Assembly: GCA_003370465.1 (NCBI GenBank)
Contig: QQTG01000017.1
Location: forward strand, 1-62,172
DNA: 62,172 nucleotides
Direction of reading: 5' to 3'
From: Kangiella sp. HD9-110m-PIT-SAG07
GTDB lineage: Bacteria > Pseudomonadota > Gammaproteobacteria > Enterobacterales > Kangiellaceae
Part shown: piece by piece, positions 26,208-35,304 of the stretch
Layout of the letters: each line of letters begins with the position of its first letter
Numbering within the stretch: the first letter of the stretch is position 1
Position numbers and translations under genes: made by a program
The notes under the pieces: generated by a model
Database searches by the model: none
Told to the model about the DNA's origin: nothing
Seen by the model: the letters and a program-made list of their open reading frames with translations, nothing else

Positions 26208-27224
26208 ATGAACCAACTTAAAATTGATATTCATACTCATATACTCCCTGAAAACTGGCCTGACTTAAAAGAACGTTACGGTTATGGCGGTTTTGTCCAG
26301 CTCGATCACCACAAGTGTGGCTGCGCGCGCATGATGGTTGATGGAAAGTTTTTCCGCGAGATTGATGAAAATTGCTGGTCGCCAGAAGTGCGCATGAAAG
26401 AATGTGACCAACACGGCGTCCATGTTCAAGTGCTATCGACAGTGCCGGTGATGTTTAATTACTGGGCTAAACCAGAAGATACTCACGATTTATCGCGCTA
26501 CCTCAACGACCATATCGCCGGTATTGTAGAGCAGTATCCAAAGCGTTTTATCGGCCTCGGTACTTTACCCATGCAGGCGCCAGACTTGGCGATTAAAGAA
26601 CTGGAGCGCTGCGTCAAAGAAATCGGTTTAGCCGGTGTTCAAATTGGCTCACACATTAATGATTGGAATCTTAACGCACCAGAGCTTGCCGAGTTCTTTG
26701 CTGCGGCTGAAGAGTTGGATGCGGCAATATTTGTTCATCCATGGGATATGGTTGGCAAGGAAAAGATGCAGAAATACTGGATGCCATGGTTAGTTGGCAT
26801 GCCAGCCGAGACTTCATTAGCGATTAACTCAATGATTTTTGGAGGCGTCCTTGAGCGTCACCCTAACCTTCGAGTAGCCTTTGCGCACGGTGGCGGTAGC
26901 TTCCCAGCGACTATTGGTCGTATCGAACATGCTTACAATGTTCGACCAGACTTGATGACTGTAGACAACCCACATAATCCGCGCAAATATCTTGACCAAA
27001 TTTACCTCGACACCTTAGTTCATGACAAAGGTATGTTGGATTATGTGGTTAACTTAATGGGCCCAGAAAAATTAGCACTCGGCACCGATTATCCGTTCCC
27101 TCTTGGCGAGCTTGAGCCTGGAAAGTTAATCGCCTCAATGGACTACGACAGCAGCATTGAGGATCGACTACTCCACGGAACTGCCCTTGAGTGGCTAAAG
27201 CTCAATAAGCAGGACTTTCTATGA
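26208..27224 (+). CDS. nbaD: 2-amino-3-carboxymuconate-6-semialdehyde decarboxylase
   Basis: A 338-residue amidohydrolase-superfamily decarboxylase (ACMSD). Metal ligands are visible in [18 protein letters not shown] and [10 protein letters not shown], with AFAHGGG also conserved. It converts ACMS to 2-aminomuconate 6-semialdehyde, diverting the pathway from spontaneous quinolinate formation. The ATG of the next gene overlaps its TGA, indicating coupled translation. Confidence 0.96.
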   Translation: MNQLKIDIHTHILPENWPDLKERYGYGGFVQLDHHKCGCARMMVDGKFFREIDENCWSPEVRMKECDQHGVHVQVLSTVPVMFNYWAKPEDTHDLSRYLNDHIAGIVEQYPKRFIGLGTLPMQAPDLAIKELERCVKEIGLAGVQIGSHINDWNLNAPELAEFFAAAEELDAAIFVHPWDMVGKEKMQKYWMPWLVGMPAETSLAINSMIFGGVLERHPNLRVAFAHGGGSFPATIGRIEHAYNVRPDLMTVDNPHNPRKYLDQIYLDTLVHDKGMLDYVVNLMGPEKLALGTDYPFPLGELEPGKLIASMDYDSSIEDRLLHGTALEWLKLNKQDFL

Positions 27225-28141
27225 TACAAGATTCCTTAACCAGTAGCTTTAATATGAGTGTTCAAGTTGAATTCGATGGACAAAGCTTTCTGTTAGAGCT
27301 TTCTCAGGCCAGTTCCATTGCTATTCCAATGACCTTTGACTCAGAACAGCCGAATCACTTTGGCGCTGATAAATCTCAGGCAAAAGCTATCGAAGGCGAT
27401 GATTTTGTTGGCGATACTCGTCGCGGCGGCAGCTGCAATGTGCAAAGCATTTCTATGGTTCCCCATTGTAACGGCACCCATACTGAAACGGTTCAACACA
27501 TTGTCGACCAACCGGTTCCCGTCGGCGATGCCCTAACCAGTTCTCTAACTAGTTGCTATGTCTTATCGGTCACTCCAGTACCGGCATCAACGACCAAAGA
27601 AACTTACCATCCAAACTTGGTCAATGCCGATTTCGTGATCACTCAGAAAGCTCTCGAAGAACAGCTATCACCCGCAGATTTAGACTTAATGGGCGCCATC
27701 GCCATAAGGACGTTACCTAACGATAGTGCTAAAACTAGCAAAGTTTATGGTGAGGATGAGCAGCCACCTTTTTTCACTACAGAAGCGATTGAATGGTTAA
27801 GCCAATCAAACATTCACCACCTACTGGTGGACTTTCCCTCAATAGACAAGATGTATGACGAAGGCCAATTACACAACCACCATACTTTCTGGAATGTCCC
27901 TGCGGGAAGTCATGAATTAACCGACACGGCATTAGTCCATCGCACCATCACAGAAATGATTTTCATCAATGATGATATTACGGACGGACTTTATTGGCTT
28001 AACTTACAGCTGCCACACTTCCAGTTAGACGCAGCACCCAGTCGCCCAGTACTTTACCCATTAACTGACGTTTCTGATTTTGAAACGGACTTAGACGCTA
28101 CTCTCAACAGAGACGAACAGGCTGGAACTGATCATGAGTAA
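27221..28141 (+). CDS. Cyclase-family hydrolase, probable kynurenine formamidase
   Basis: A 306-residue protein with the metal-binding motif of the cyclase/KynB family, here [13 protein letters not shown] (around residue 87) in place of the usual HxGTHxDxPxH. KynB-type enzymes hydrolyse N-formylkynurenine to kynurenine. The protein is about 100 residues longer than classical KynB, and the motif differs (Glu for Asp, Val-Gln for Pro), so it belongs to a divergent branch. The location directly before kynU and kmo supports formamidase activity. It overlaps ACMSD by 4 nt and kynU by 8 nt. Confidence 0.75.
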   Translation: MIQDSLTSSFNMSVQVEFDGQSFLLELSQASSIAIPMTFDSEQPNHFGADKSQAKAIEGDDFVGDTRRGGSCNVQSISMVPHCNGTHTETVQHIVDQPVPVGDALTSSLTSCYVLSVTPVPASTTKETYHPNLVNADFVITQKALEEQLSPADLDLMGAIAIRTLPNDSAKTSKVYGEDEQPPFFTTEAIEWLSQSNIHHLLVDFPSIDKMYDEGQLHNHHTFWNVPAGSHELTDTALVHRTITEMIFINDDITDGLYWLNLQLPHFQLDAAPSRPVLYPLTDVSDFETDLDATLNRDEQAGTDHE

Positions 28142-29420
28142 TTTATTTTCATTAGAATACGCACAACAACTTGATGCGCAAGATCCGATTAAACATATAC
28201 GACAAAGCTTTACTATCCCCAAGCAAAGTAATGGTAATGAAGAGATCTACCTTTGCGGTAATTCTTTAGGCTTGCAACCAAAGCTTGCAGCTCAATATGT
28301 TAATGACGAACTGTCACAATGGGCAAAGCTCGGTGTTAAGGGCCACTTCTCCGGCGATTACCCGTGGATGCCTTATCACGAATTTTTAAGCGAAGGTTTT
28401 GCTGAGTTAGTCGGTGCAAAAACTAAAGAAGTTGTAAGCATGAATACGCTAACGGCAAATTTACATTTCATGATGGTAAGCTTTTATAGGCCAACCCAAA
28501 CACGCCACAAAATTATTATTGAAGACCATGCCTTTCCATCAGATCATTATGCTGTTGAGTCGCAGATTAAGTACCACGGTTTTAATCCTGAGCAAAGCAT
28601 GATTCTGCTCAAACCTCGCGAAGGCGAAGAAACCCTGCGTGACGAGGACATTCTAAAAGCGATTGAAGAACATGGTGATACAACAGCATTGATTATGTTA
28701 CCAGGTGTTCAGTACTACACTGGGCAAGTATTGGATATGGAATCGATCACAAAGGCAGGGCACGACAAAGGCTGTAAAGTGGGTTTTGATTTAGCACATG
28801 CCACTGGTAATATTCCAATGAAACTTCATGAGTGGAACGTCGATTTTGCGGCATGGTGTACTTATAAATACTTAAACTCTGGCCCCGGCTCTGTCGCTGG
28901 CTGTTTCGTGCATGAACGCCATCACACTGATAAAGATTTACCACGATTTGCTGGCTGGTGGGGGCACGATAAAGACTCGCGTTTTAAAATGGAGAATCAA
29001 TTCGTACCAATGGAAAGTGCTGAAGCATGGCAGCTTTCTAACCCGCCCATCTTATCGCTAGCCGCCATACGAGGCTCTTTAGATACCATTAAAAATGCTG
29101 GTGGAATTCATAAGCTAAGAGAGAAGTCTCTAGCTTTGACTAACTACTTACGACAGCTGCTAGAACAAGAGTTAAAAGACGATATTAATATTTTGACACC
29201 CAAAGAAGATAAATCATCTGGTGCGCAACTGTCTTTGACTGTGAACTTACAGGGAGCTGATGGTAAGCAAATCTTTGACGCAATTGAAGCTGATGGCGTG
29301 ACCTGTGATTTCCGTCACCCGAACGTTATTCGCGTCGCCCCTGTGCCTCAGTATAATTCTTTTGAGGACTGTTTCCATTTCGTAACTATTTTGCAAAACG
29401 CAATTGAAGGAGCGAAATAA
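28134..29420 (+). CDS. kynU: Kynureninase
   Basis: A 428-residue PLP enzyme that cleaves kynurenine or 3-hydroxykynurenine to (3-hydroxy)anthranilate and alanine. The opening contains LCGNSLGLQPK, the PLP-phosphate region MNTLTANLHFMM, and the Schiff-base lysine is in WCTYKYLNSGPGS. The presence of kmo next door means that 3-hydroxykynurenine is the likely physiological substrate. It overlaps the preceding gene by 8 nt and kmo by one base. Confidence 0.96.
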   Translation: MSNLFSLEYAQQLDAQDPIKHIRQSFTIPKQSNGNEEIYLCGNSLGLQPKLAAQYVNDELSQWAKLGVKGHFSGDYPWMPYHEFLSEGFAELVGAKTKEVVSMNTLTANLHFMMVSFYRPTQTRHKIIIEDHAFPSDHYAVESQIKYHGFNPEQSMILLKPREGEETLRDEDILKAIEEHGDTTALIMLPGVQYYTGQVLDMESITKAGHDKGCKVGFDLAHATGNIPMKLHEWNVDFAAWCTYKYLNSGPGSVAGCFVHERHHTDKDLPRFAGWWGHDKDSRFKMENQFVPMESAEAWQLSNPPILSLAAIRGSLDTIKNAGGIHKLREKSLALTNYLRQLLEQELKDDINILTPKEDKSSGAQLSLTVNLQGADGKQIFDAIEADGVTCDFRHPNVIRVAPVPQYNSFEDCFHFVTILQNAIEGAK

Positions 29421-30784
29421 TGAGTCAACATATCACGATGATAGGAGCTGGGTTGGTAGGCTCCTTGATGAGTATCTACCTCGGGCAACGCGGCTACAAA
29501 GTTGATGTACATGATAAACTTCCAGATATCCGTAACACCACCATTCCAGCAGGTCGCTCAATCAACTTAGCGCTAGCTAATCGCGGCATCAGAGCGCTAC
29601 AACAAGTTGGTGTAATGGATAAAGTTGAGCGACTTCTGATCCCGATGAAGGGACGTATGTTACATGATGTAACGGGGAAACTAACGCTCCAACCCTACGG
29701 GCAAAAAGATGAAGAGGTTATCTACTCAGTATCGCGTGCGGGTCTTGTTAGCTTGCTGCGTGATGAGGCGGAAGCCACTGGCAATGTCACTTTTCACTTT
29801 GAAAGCAAACTGACTGAGATTGATCCCGACAATAAAACTCTGACATTAAAGAATGAAAAAACTGACGTAGAAACCTCCCAACAATATGATATCTTGTTAG
29901 GCACCGACGGAGCTGGTTCTAAAACTCGCCGCACACTCGAAAGTTTAGGTGTTAAAGGTTTTTCATCCGATCTTTTAGAACACTCTTACAAAGAACTCAC
30001 CATCCCTGCGGGCTCCGAATCACCATTCCAAATAGAGAAAGAAGCGCTGCACATATGGCCACGAGGCGGTTATATGTTAATCGCTTTACCCAATCTCGAC
30101 GGCTCCTTTACGGTTACACTATTCATGCCCAATAAAGGCAAAATTAGTTTTGAAACATTAAACACTCGGCCAAAAGTTGAAGATTTCTTTAATGAAAATT
30201 TTAGCGATGTGCTCGATCTTATTCCTAATGTAGCTGAAGATTTTTTCACTAACCCAACCGGTATCTTAGGCACCGTTCGCTCAAAAAACTGGGCACATGG
30301 TGATGTATTGTTATTTGGTGATGCCTCTCATGCGATAGTGCCGTTCCACGGGCAGGGCATGAACTGTGGCTTTGAAGATTGCTCAGAGCTTCACCGCTTA
30401 CTCAACAAACATTCTGACGATTGGCAAAAAGTGATTAACGAATTTACTTCCGTTCGACGTGATAACGCAGATGCTATAGCGGATATGGCGTTGGAAAATT
30501 ATGTGGAAATGCGTGACTCGGTTCGTGATCCTCAGTTCCAACTAAAAAAAGCCATCGCCTTTAAACTGGAGCAGCGTTTTCCCACCCAGTTTATTCCCCG
30601 TTACTCGATGGTTATGTTCCACCACATGCCCTACTCCGAAGCCTATCGCCGTGGCAAAGTCCAGTCAGAGATTCTTTCTCAGCTGGCTAACGACAACCAA
30701 AGCATTGATGATATAGACTGGCTGCTTGCCTCAAAGTTGGTTCAGGACAAACTTAATCCTATTTCTAAGGAGTTTTTACATTGA
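29420..30784 (+). CDS. kmo: Kynurenine 3-monooxygenase
   Basis: A 454-residue FAD-dependent aromatic hydroxylase making 3-hydroxykynurenine with NADPH and oxygen. The dinucleotide-binding motif is GAGLVGSLMS near the N-terminus, the second FAD motif is GDASHAIVPFHGQGMNCGFED, and PAGRSINLALANRG is characteristic of KMO. The C-terminal 80 residues include a hydrophobic helix region as in other KMOs. The start overlaps the kynU stop as TAATG. Confidence 0.96.
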   Translation: MSQHITMIGAGLVGSLMSIYLGQRGYKVDVHDKLPDIRNTTIPAGRSINLALANRGIRALQQVGVMDKVERLLIPMKGRMLHDVTGKLTLQPYGQKDEEVIYSVSRAGLVSLLRDEAEATGNVTFHFESKLTEIDPDNKTLTLKNEKTDVETSQQYDILLGTDGAGSKTRRTLESLGVKGFSSDLLEHSYKELTIPAGSESPFQIEKEALHIWPRGGYMLIALPNLDGSFTVTLFMPNKGKISFETLNTRPKVEDFFNENFSDVLDLIPNVAEDFFTNPTGILGTVRSKNWAHGDVLLFGDASHAIVPFHGQGMNCGFEDCSELHRLLNKHSDDWQKVINEFTSVRRDNADAIADMALENYVEMRDSVRDPQFQLKKAIAFKLEQRFPTQFIPRYSMVMFHHMPYSEAYRRGKVQSEILSQLANDNQSIDDIDWLLASKLVQDKLNPISKEFLH

Positions 30785-31863
30785 AAATAATCACTATTTT
30801 TACTCTACTGCTAGGCTTAGCCACAATCTCGAATATTGCAGCCGCAGAAGATAAGCAGGAACCGAGACAACATAACAGCTCTAGCCAACAGAATATTCCC
30901 AACAAAGACAATATCACTCTAGCAACAGAGTGGTTGGAATACCTTGCCAGCGATGATCGCCAAGGTCGGTTAACCGGCAGTTCTGAAAATTCGGAAGTCC
31001 AAGAGTGGCTAATTGAACGCTTTAAACAGATCGGTTTACAAAAAGTACCTGGTCAAGAATCATATCTGCAAAAGTTTACCGCGCACAATCGAGAAGGGGA
31101 ACCATTACAAGCAGCAAATATTATTGGCTATCTTCCTTGTAACTGCGACTCTGAACGTTACTTCTTCGTCGGTGCGCATTATGACCACGTTGGCGTCAAC
31201 ACTAAATTAGAAGGCGACCAGATTTTCAATGGTGCCGATGATGATGCCAGCGGTGTTGTCGCCTCATTAATTTTTGCCAAGACTTTAAAGCAATACGAGC
31301 AACTTCCTTTTAATGTTGTTGTTGGTGCTTGGGACGCTGAAGAAATGGGGTTGCAAGGTTCAAAATACTTTGCAGCGAACCCTTGGGTTTCATTAACCGA
31401 TATCGAAAGCGGTTTTATGTTTGAATTAGTCGGCGTGCCACTTAAAGATAAATTGTACAACGCTTGGATGACGGGTAATAAATACTCAACTCTTTACCCA
31501 ACTTTAAAAGCAAAGTTAAAAAACCAAGGCTGGAAACTTGATCCCGTATTGGACCCAAAGTTGGGCTTATTTTTCCGTTCGGATAATGCACCTTTTGCGC
31601 TACTGGATACTGACAATGAGTCCATCAAAAAAGCCATGCAGGGTAAAGAAAAAGCAACAGTCACTGGAATTCCGATGCATGCCATTTCGGTTTGGCGCGG
31701 CCAAGATCATTATCACAAGCCTCATGATGACGTATCAATCATTGATACGCCAAACTTAGTTTCACTTGCTGAATCATTAGCCGCTGCTTTTAAAGAGCTA
31801 CCATCTTCCACCAAGATTGAGTGGCTCGATAATGATCAGTTCGACTTTTCTCGTCCGCAGTAA
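30781..31863 (+). CDS. Exported M28-family metallopeptidase
   Basis: A 360-residue protein with a signal peptide (about residues 1–22). Zinc ligands of the M28 family are intact: GAHYDHVG, FNGADDDASG, WDAEEMGLQGS, and the late His in KPHDD. Family members are aminopeptidases or carboxypeptidases. The start is a TTG at 30781 that overlaps the kmo stop; AAGGAG eight bases upstream supports it. Its position at the end of the kynurenine operon is odd for an exported peptidase; it might release tryptophan-containing peptides, but this is speculation. It meets the HIT gene end to end. Confidence 0.9.
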   Translation: MKIITIFTLLLGLATISNIAAAEDKQEPRQHNSSSQQNIPNKDNITLATEWLEYLASDDRQGRLTGSSENSEVQEWLIERFKQIGLQKVPGQESYLQKFTAHNREGEPLQAANIIGYLPCNCDSERYFFVGAHYDHVGVNTKLEGDQIFNGADDDASGVVASLIFAKTLKQYEQLPFNVVVGAWDAEEMGLQGSKYFAANPWVSLTDIESGFMFELVGVPLKDKLYNAWMTGNKYSTLYPTLKAKLKNQGWKLDPVLDPKLGLFFRSDNAPFALLDTDNESIKKAMQGKEKATVTGIPMHAISVWRGQDHYHKPHDDVSIIDTPNLVSLAESLAAAFKELPSSTKIEWLDNDQFDFSRPQ

Positions 31864-32295
31864 TTAAGACGCCGCTTTATAATTAATGTGATTGCTCAGC
31901 GCTTTATTTAACCTAGCAATCACATTATCTAACGCTTCTTTGGCATAAGGTTTAGCGGCAACCTTACCCCACACCGGTCCTGGCCAAGCAGCATCACTCT
32001 GGTAACGCGCAATATGATGCAAGTGCAGTTGTGGAACCATGTTGCCTAAAGCGGCCTGATTCATCTTATCAGCGTCAAAAACCTCACTCATCACCTGTAA
32101 CACAAAGTTTGATTCACGCATTAATTGCAACTGCTGCGGTTCAGACAGCTCAAAGGCTTCACGAATAGCATCAACACGTGGCACTAAGATCAACCAAGGG
32201 TAATTTTCATCATTCATGAGCAGCACTTGGCACAGCTCAAAATATCCAATCGTAATACAATCTTCTGCTAAAACAGGGTGCAAATTAAAGGCCAA
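31864..32295 (-). CDS. HIT-family hydrolase
   Basis: A protein of about 143 residues in the histidine triad superfamily, which hydrolyses nucleoside phosphate derivatives. The triad reads LHLHHIARY near the C-terminus, and NDENYPWLILVPR is typical of the bacterial subfamily starting with FxLHPxLAxD. An in-frame ATG exists at 32334, but the conserved region begins at LAFNLHP, and GAGGAG (32303–32308) lies seven bases before a TTG at 32295, so I place the start there. That gives an 11-nt overlap with the end of mrcB. Confidence 0.85.
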   Translation of the reverse strand: MAFNLHPVLAEDCITIGYFELCQVLLMNDENYPWLILVPRVDAIREAFELSEPQQLQLMRESNFVLQVMSEVFDADKMNQAALGNMVPQLHLHHIARYQSDAAWPGPVWGKVAAKPYAKEALDNVIARLNKALSNHINYKAAS

Positions 32296-34609
32296 AAAAT
32301 GACTCCTCAGCTTCTTCAGGTTCGCAATTCGCATATTCAGTTGGGGCAGTCCCTCGAATGAACGGAATTTCTACTGACTCTTCGCAGTGATCATTCGCTA
32401 GCAAACCACTGTCTGAATCGATCAACTTCCACTCAATATTTTCTTCATAACCGAGCTGAAGTGTTTCAGTCGGAAGACCATTAAAGATATCCGTGAAGAC
32501 AGGTAAAGCCGCAGACGAACCCGTGATATTTGCTTCGGTACTATCATCTCGACCTACCCAAACAACAGCTAAGTGTTCGCCTGAAAATCCTGCAAACCAA
32601 GAATCTTTTAAGTCATTGGTCGTCCCCGTTTTACCTGCGAACTTGGTAAAAGGGTTCTGATTATGGAGGTAACGAGCCGTTCCTTTTTCCACCACCAGCT
32701 GCATACCTGCCTTTACTAAATACGTATTCAGCTCCGAAGCGATCCGCTCAGACTCAATGGGATACCGCTCGAGTAGCTCACCTTGATTATCGGTTACCGC
32801 GGTAATTGCTTCAGGCTTAATTTTCAGACCGCCACTCGCTAATGATTGATACAAACCCGCCAACTCAATAGGCGTTAACTCAAGAACACCTAGCGGTAAT
32901 GCATCAAGTGCTCTGACTTTGCCATCCACGCCAGCCTGCCCAATAAAGTCAGCTACGGTATCAATACCAACTTGTTGCCCAAGTCGCGCCATGGCGATGT
33001 TATAAGACTTCATTAAGGCTACAAACAAAGGTACCTGCCCATGATTTTCTCGATCATAATTCCTCGGCTGCCATAAAGTACCATCTCGTTGCTTTAGCGA
33101 TAAAGGTTCGTCGCTGATGATAGTCGCTAAATCATACTGACTACTCTTCTCCAGCGCAGCGAGCACCACATAAGGTTTTATAACCGAGCCTATCTGACGC
33201 TTCGCATCTATCGCACGATTAAAACCAGCTTTATCGGTGTAACGATCGCCAACTAGCGCTAAAATATTACCCGTTTGGCTCGAGGTAATAATCACTGCCG
33301 TTTGTAGCGAGTCGTCATCGATCCCTTTCGATTTCTCAATACGAGTTAAGGTTGTCGCAACCTTCCCTTCCGTATAACGCTGCATCACGGGATCAAGCGT
33401 AGTGAAAATACGTAAGCCTTCCGACTTTAGCTCGTCCTCCGAATATGAGTCTTGCAAGCGACGCTTAACTAAATCCATAAATGCAGGAACCCGAGATAAC
33501 TTTAACTCTGGTTTATTAACCACAGAAAGTGTTGTTTCTCGCTGCTGTTGATACTCTTGTTCGGTTAGGTGCTTCTGATCATACATCAGCTTTAACACTT
33601 GATTACGGCGTTTTAAAGCTGCTTCTTTTTTACGACGAGGGTTATAACCGCTCGGGCTTTTCAGCATTCCAACCAGTAACGCAGATTGAGCAGGTGTTAA
33701 GTCTCGTACTCTTTTATCAAAGAAATACTGACTGGCTAAGCCAACACCATGAATCGCTCGCCCGCCATCTTGTCCGAAATAGACTTCGTTGTAGTAAGCT
33801 TGAAGAATGTCATCTTTTTCATAGCGCACTTCCAGGATCACCGACATGATCGCTTCTTTAAACTTACGCCACAAGGTTCTATCGTTGGTTAGAAAGTAAT
33901 TTTTGACTAACTGCTGAGTGATGGTGCTACCGCCCTGAGAACGCCCATCGCTCGTAACGTTGTGCCATAACGCACGCATAATCGCTTTCGGCGATACACC
34001 GCTGTGCTCATAAAAAGCACGATCTTCTACAGTCAGTAGAGCCTGTTTGAAATGTTCAGGAACATCATCAGAATGTACTAAAATTCGGTCTTCTAAACGA
34101 TTAGGATGAAACTGCCCGATGAGCAAAGGATCCAGCCGTGCCATTTGCAGTGTTTTGCCGCTTTCACGGTTTTTCAATTCCGAGACTCTTCCTGATTTGA
34201 TGCTAAACGAAACTGGCAACGACTCTTGCTGCCCATCCCAGAACTGGAACTCACGGATATGAATAAAGAATGAGCCTTTATAATTCTCGTAATCACCCTG
34301 ACGTGTTGCTTTGACGACTTTCCGGTAACCCAGAAGCTCCAGCTCTTGGCGTAAACGAGTCGGCGTCATAGGCTTGCCATTAGCCAGCTCTAACGACTGT
34401 GCGTAGACCCGCGCAGGAAGCTGCCAGCGATTTTCCTTAAACTTGCTTTGAATGACCGAGTCTAAGTACAGCGTAAATCCGGCAAACAGTACTACCAGCA
34501 CTAACGCCAATTTCCAAAAGAGCACTCGCCACTTTTTTCGACGAGCCTGTTTGGCCTTGGTGTTTTTACTTATGGTTTTACCGGTTTTCTTTTTAGGCTT
34601 TTTTGACAT
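32285..34609 (-). CDS. mrcB: Penicillin-binding protein 1B (transglycosylase/transpeptidase)
   Basis: A 774-residue bifunctional class A PBP. A basic cytoplasmic tail and one membrane helix (about 28–48) precede the UvrB/YAO-type UB2H region (about 60–150). The GT51 glycosyltransferase carries the catalytic Glu in TVEDRAFYEHSGV and GGSTITQQLVKNYFL. The transpeptidase carries SVIK (the active Ser in IGSVIKPYV), SYN (KSYNIAMARLG) and KTGT. The C-terminal tail is acidic. The UB2H region distinguishes it from PBP1A; no LpoB gene is seen nearby. Confidence 0.95.
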   Translation of the reverse strand: MSKKPKKKTGKTISKNTKAKQARRKKWRVLFWKLALVLVVLFAGFTLYLDSVIQSKFKENRWQLPARVYAQSLELANGKPMTPTRLRQELELLGYRKVVKATRQGDYENYKGSFFIHIREFQFWDGQQESLPVSFSIKSGRVSELKNRESGKTLQMARLDPLLIGQFHPNRLEDRILVHSDDVPEHFKQALLTVEDRAFYEHSGVSPKAIMRALWHNVTSDGRSQGGSTITQQLVKNYFLTNDRTLWRKFKEAIMSVILEVRYEKDDILQAYYNEVYFGQDGGRAIHGVGLASQYFFDKRVRDLTPAQSALLVGMLKSPSGYNPRRKKEAALKRRNQVLKLMYDQKHLTEQEYQQQRETTLSVVNKPELKLSRVPAFMDLVKRRLQDSYSEDELKSEGLRIFTTLDPVMQRYTEGKVATTLTRIEKSKGIDDDSLQTAVIITSSQTGNILALVGDRYTDKAGFNRAIDAKRQIGSVIKPYVVLAALEKSSQYDLATIISDEPLSLKQRDGTLWQPRNYDRENHGQVPLFVALMKSYNIAMARLGQQVGIDTVADFIGQAGVDGKVRALDALPLGVLELTPIELAGLYQSLASGGLKIKPEAITAVTDNQGELLERYPIESERIASELNTYLVKAGMQLVVEKGTARYLHNQNPFTKFAGKTGTTNDLKDSWFAGFSGEHLAVVWVGRDDSTEANITGSSAALPVFTDIFNGLPTETLQLGYEENIEWKLIDSDSGLLANDHCEESVEIPFIRGTAPTEYANCEPEEAEESFFGL

Positions 34610-34668
34610 ATTATCAATACAATTAGTTTCATTAGCGCCATCTTAACAAATAAACTATCAGAAATTAT

Positions 34669-35256
34669 ATGTCATCTATTGCAAATTCTGTTAAAAATAA
34701 GGCACGCCTGTTTTTTGCCATCGAGCTCCCTCAAGAGCTCAAAAATCAACTTGAATTACTTCAGCAGACCAACCCTGTGTTTGTGGGACGCACGGTAAAA
34801 CCTCATAATTTCCATATCACCTTACAGTTTCTCGGGTCTGTGGATCGTCAGAACATTCATGACCTCGCTGATAGCATCGAAATACCGGGCATTAAGCCCT
34901 TTAGCGCCGCGATCAGCCACCATGCCTATTATCCAAAAACTGAAATAGGATGCGTCGAAATTTCAGAGGGAAAACAAAAGCTTAAGGAAATAAAGTCACA
35001 TATAAATCGTTGCTTAGCGAACGCGGGCTTTCATTTTGCCAAAGACAAGCACGATTTCCGTCCGCACATCACGCTATACCGAGAATGCCAAGCACTAGGC
35101 GATATCGAGCAGTTGCTTACTTTCGACTTTCCGATAGAAAGCTTTTGTTTGATGGAGTCTGTACAGAACGAAAAAGGTGTTTATTACGAGGTTATAGAAG
35201 AATGGCCGGTATACGAACCGAGCATAAAAGAGCAGTTTTTCGGGATAAAGGACTAG
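34669..35256 (+). CDS. thpR: RNA 2',3'-cyclic phosphodiesterase
   Basis: A 195-residue 2H phosphoesterase. Both HxT motifs are present: HNFHITLQF near residue 45 and RPHITLYRE near 125. The N-terminal ARLFFAIELP is typical of ThpR (LigT). The enzyme opens 2',3'-cyclic phosphates on RNA ends. It is divergent from mrcB and ends near a palindromic repeat. Confidence 0.93.
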   Translation: MSSIANSVKNKARLFFAIELPQELKNQLELLQQTNPVFVGRTVKPHNFHITLQFLGSVDRQNIHDLADSIEIPGIKPFSAAISHHAYYPKTEIGCVEISEGKQKLKEIKSHINRCLANAGFHFAKDKHDFRPHITLYRECQALGDIEQLLTFDFPIESFCLMESVQNEKGVYYEVIEEWPVYEPSIKEQFFGIKD

Positions 35257-35268
35257 GAATATTCGGAT

Positions 35269-35294
35269 GTCACTCCCGCTTTCGCGGGAATGAC
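35269..35294. repeat. REP-like palindrome between thpR and pepB
   Basis: GTCACTCCCGC and GCGGGAATGAC pair around a TTTC loop, with one mismatch. Palindromes of the TTCCCGC–TTTC–GCGGGAA type are dispersed repeats in many proteobacterial genomes. Here it sits between convergent genes and is followed by a T run, so it probably also serves as the terminator of thpR. Confidence 0.7.
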
Positions 35295-35304
35295 AGGCTA
35301 TTTT

